From assembly GCF_018531125.1 (NCBI RefSeq), contig NZ_JAHDSY010000002.1: 64,000 bases of DNA; one strand, written 5' to 3'. Within the stretch, counting starts at the first letter, position 1. Each line of letters begins with the position of its first letter. A model generated the notes under the pieces. That model had not been told where the DNA came from. It did not search any database and was given only the letters and a program-made list of their open reading frames with translations. The DNA comes from Canibacter zhuwentaonis. Its GTDB lineage: Bacteria; Actinomycetota; Actinomycetes; Actinomycetales; Microbacteriaceae. Of this stretch, positions 63,777-64,000 are shown in pieces. A program made the translations under genes and the position numbers.

Positions 63777-64000
63777 TGCCACATTTTTCACAGCAGCCAA
63801 TCAGCCCGCTAGACGGCAGATACCGCGCGACCACCTCAGAAATTGGCGAGTATTTGAGCGAAGCCGGGCTGAACCGCGCGCGCGTAATTATCGAGGTTGA
63901 GTGGCTTGCGCACCTCACCGCGCGCGCGCTGTTTGGCGCAAGTCCTATTGAACCCGCAAAACTGGCGCAGCTGCGCCAGTGGGCGGCCGATTTTGGCGAC
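63777..64000 (+). CDS. purB: Adenylosuccinate lyase, 5' part
   Basis: 74 codons up to the window edge: HFSQQPISPLDGRYRATTSE, then LSEAGLNRARVIIEVEWLAH LTAR. ISPLDGRY and VEVEWLxH are the N-terminal signature of PurB (adenylosuccinate lyase), which splits SAICAR and adenylosuccinate in purine synthesis. The ATG has AACGAGGAG upstream. Divergent from hisC with about 100 bp between. Remainder lies outside the window. Confidence 0.9.

Overview
The window looks like a chromosomal segment of a high-G+C Gram-positive actinobacterium, most likely of the Microbacteriaceae type. Signs of this are a CopD/CtaG fusion, an acyl-CoA carboxylase beta plus epsilon pair beside a stand-alone biotin ligase, a very long DUF4011-like helicase gene, a large wall protein with LGFP and cell-wall-binding repeats, a lipoyl E2/E1 operon running into hisC and purB, and palindromes matching the actinobacterial ParB site (parS). 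I cannot name the genus. Host genes use G+C-rich codons; positions of about 8.85-25.7 kb are clearly more A+T rich.

Layout. 1-1.2 kb: 3'-truncated secreted protein with a C12 tract upstream of its promoter. 1.5-8.8 kb: HU, CopD-CtaG, a three-gene ABC-2 exporter, Maf, a TRAM-domain uracil methyltransferase. 8.85-25.7 kb: a foreign, partly decayed defence island. 25.8-29.4 kb: class III aminotransferase, MFS carrier, glycerophosphodiesterase. 29.5-30.8 kb: rplL-rplJ with an L10 leader. 30.8-35.4 kb: PH-domain membrane protein, lone response regulator, birA, acyl-CoA carboxylase genes. 35.4-42.6 kb: helicase, NCS2 permease, CYTH protein, secreted Ig-like protein, two parS-like sites. 42.7-58.1 kb: surface polysaccharide locus. 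58.6-63.7 kb: 2-oxoacid dehydrogenase E2, E1beta, E1alpha and a HisC-like aminotransferase; purB starts at the right edge.

The island holds, in order: fragments of a serine recombinase and a DUF2800 phage-type protein; a densely structured candidate RNA with its own terminator; a 47-residue Lys/Ser/Ala protein; a protein with an NBR1-like (FW) domain; a broken HTH gene; an intact type III mod-res pair; a broken remnant; a GIY-YIG/DUF4357 protein; five 31-bp-spaced repeats; a decayed NgoBV-like restriction enzyme and its frameshifted cytosine methyltransferase; an orphan AbiEi antitoxin; a small Cys-containing protein; an ElaA-type acetyltransferase; and a type IIG R-M-S enzyme split by a G8 tract and a T-tract slip. 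Four breaks in the restriction-modification genes are single-base length changes in homopolymers, so this cluster is either a set of phase switches or in collective decay (or carries assembly errors at homopolymers).

The polysaccharide locus combines a nucleotide-sugar dehydrogenase, an ABC half-transporter, glycosyltransferases, a Wzm/Wzt-type exporter, a DUF6541 membrane protein, a Wzx-type flippase, a GT2/DUF2304 pair and a wall-binding hydrolase-like protein, which fits synthesis, export and anchoring of a wall glycopolymer. All functional calls come from reading the translated sequence and recalled family motifs; no database search was run.
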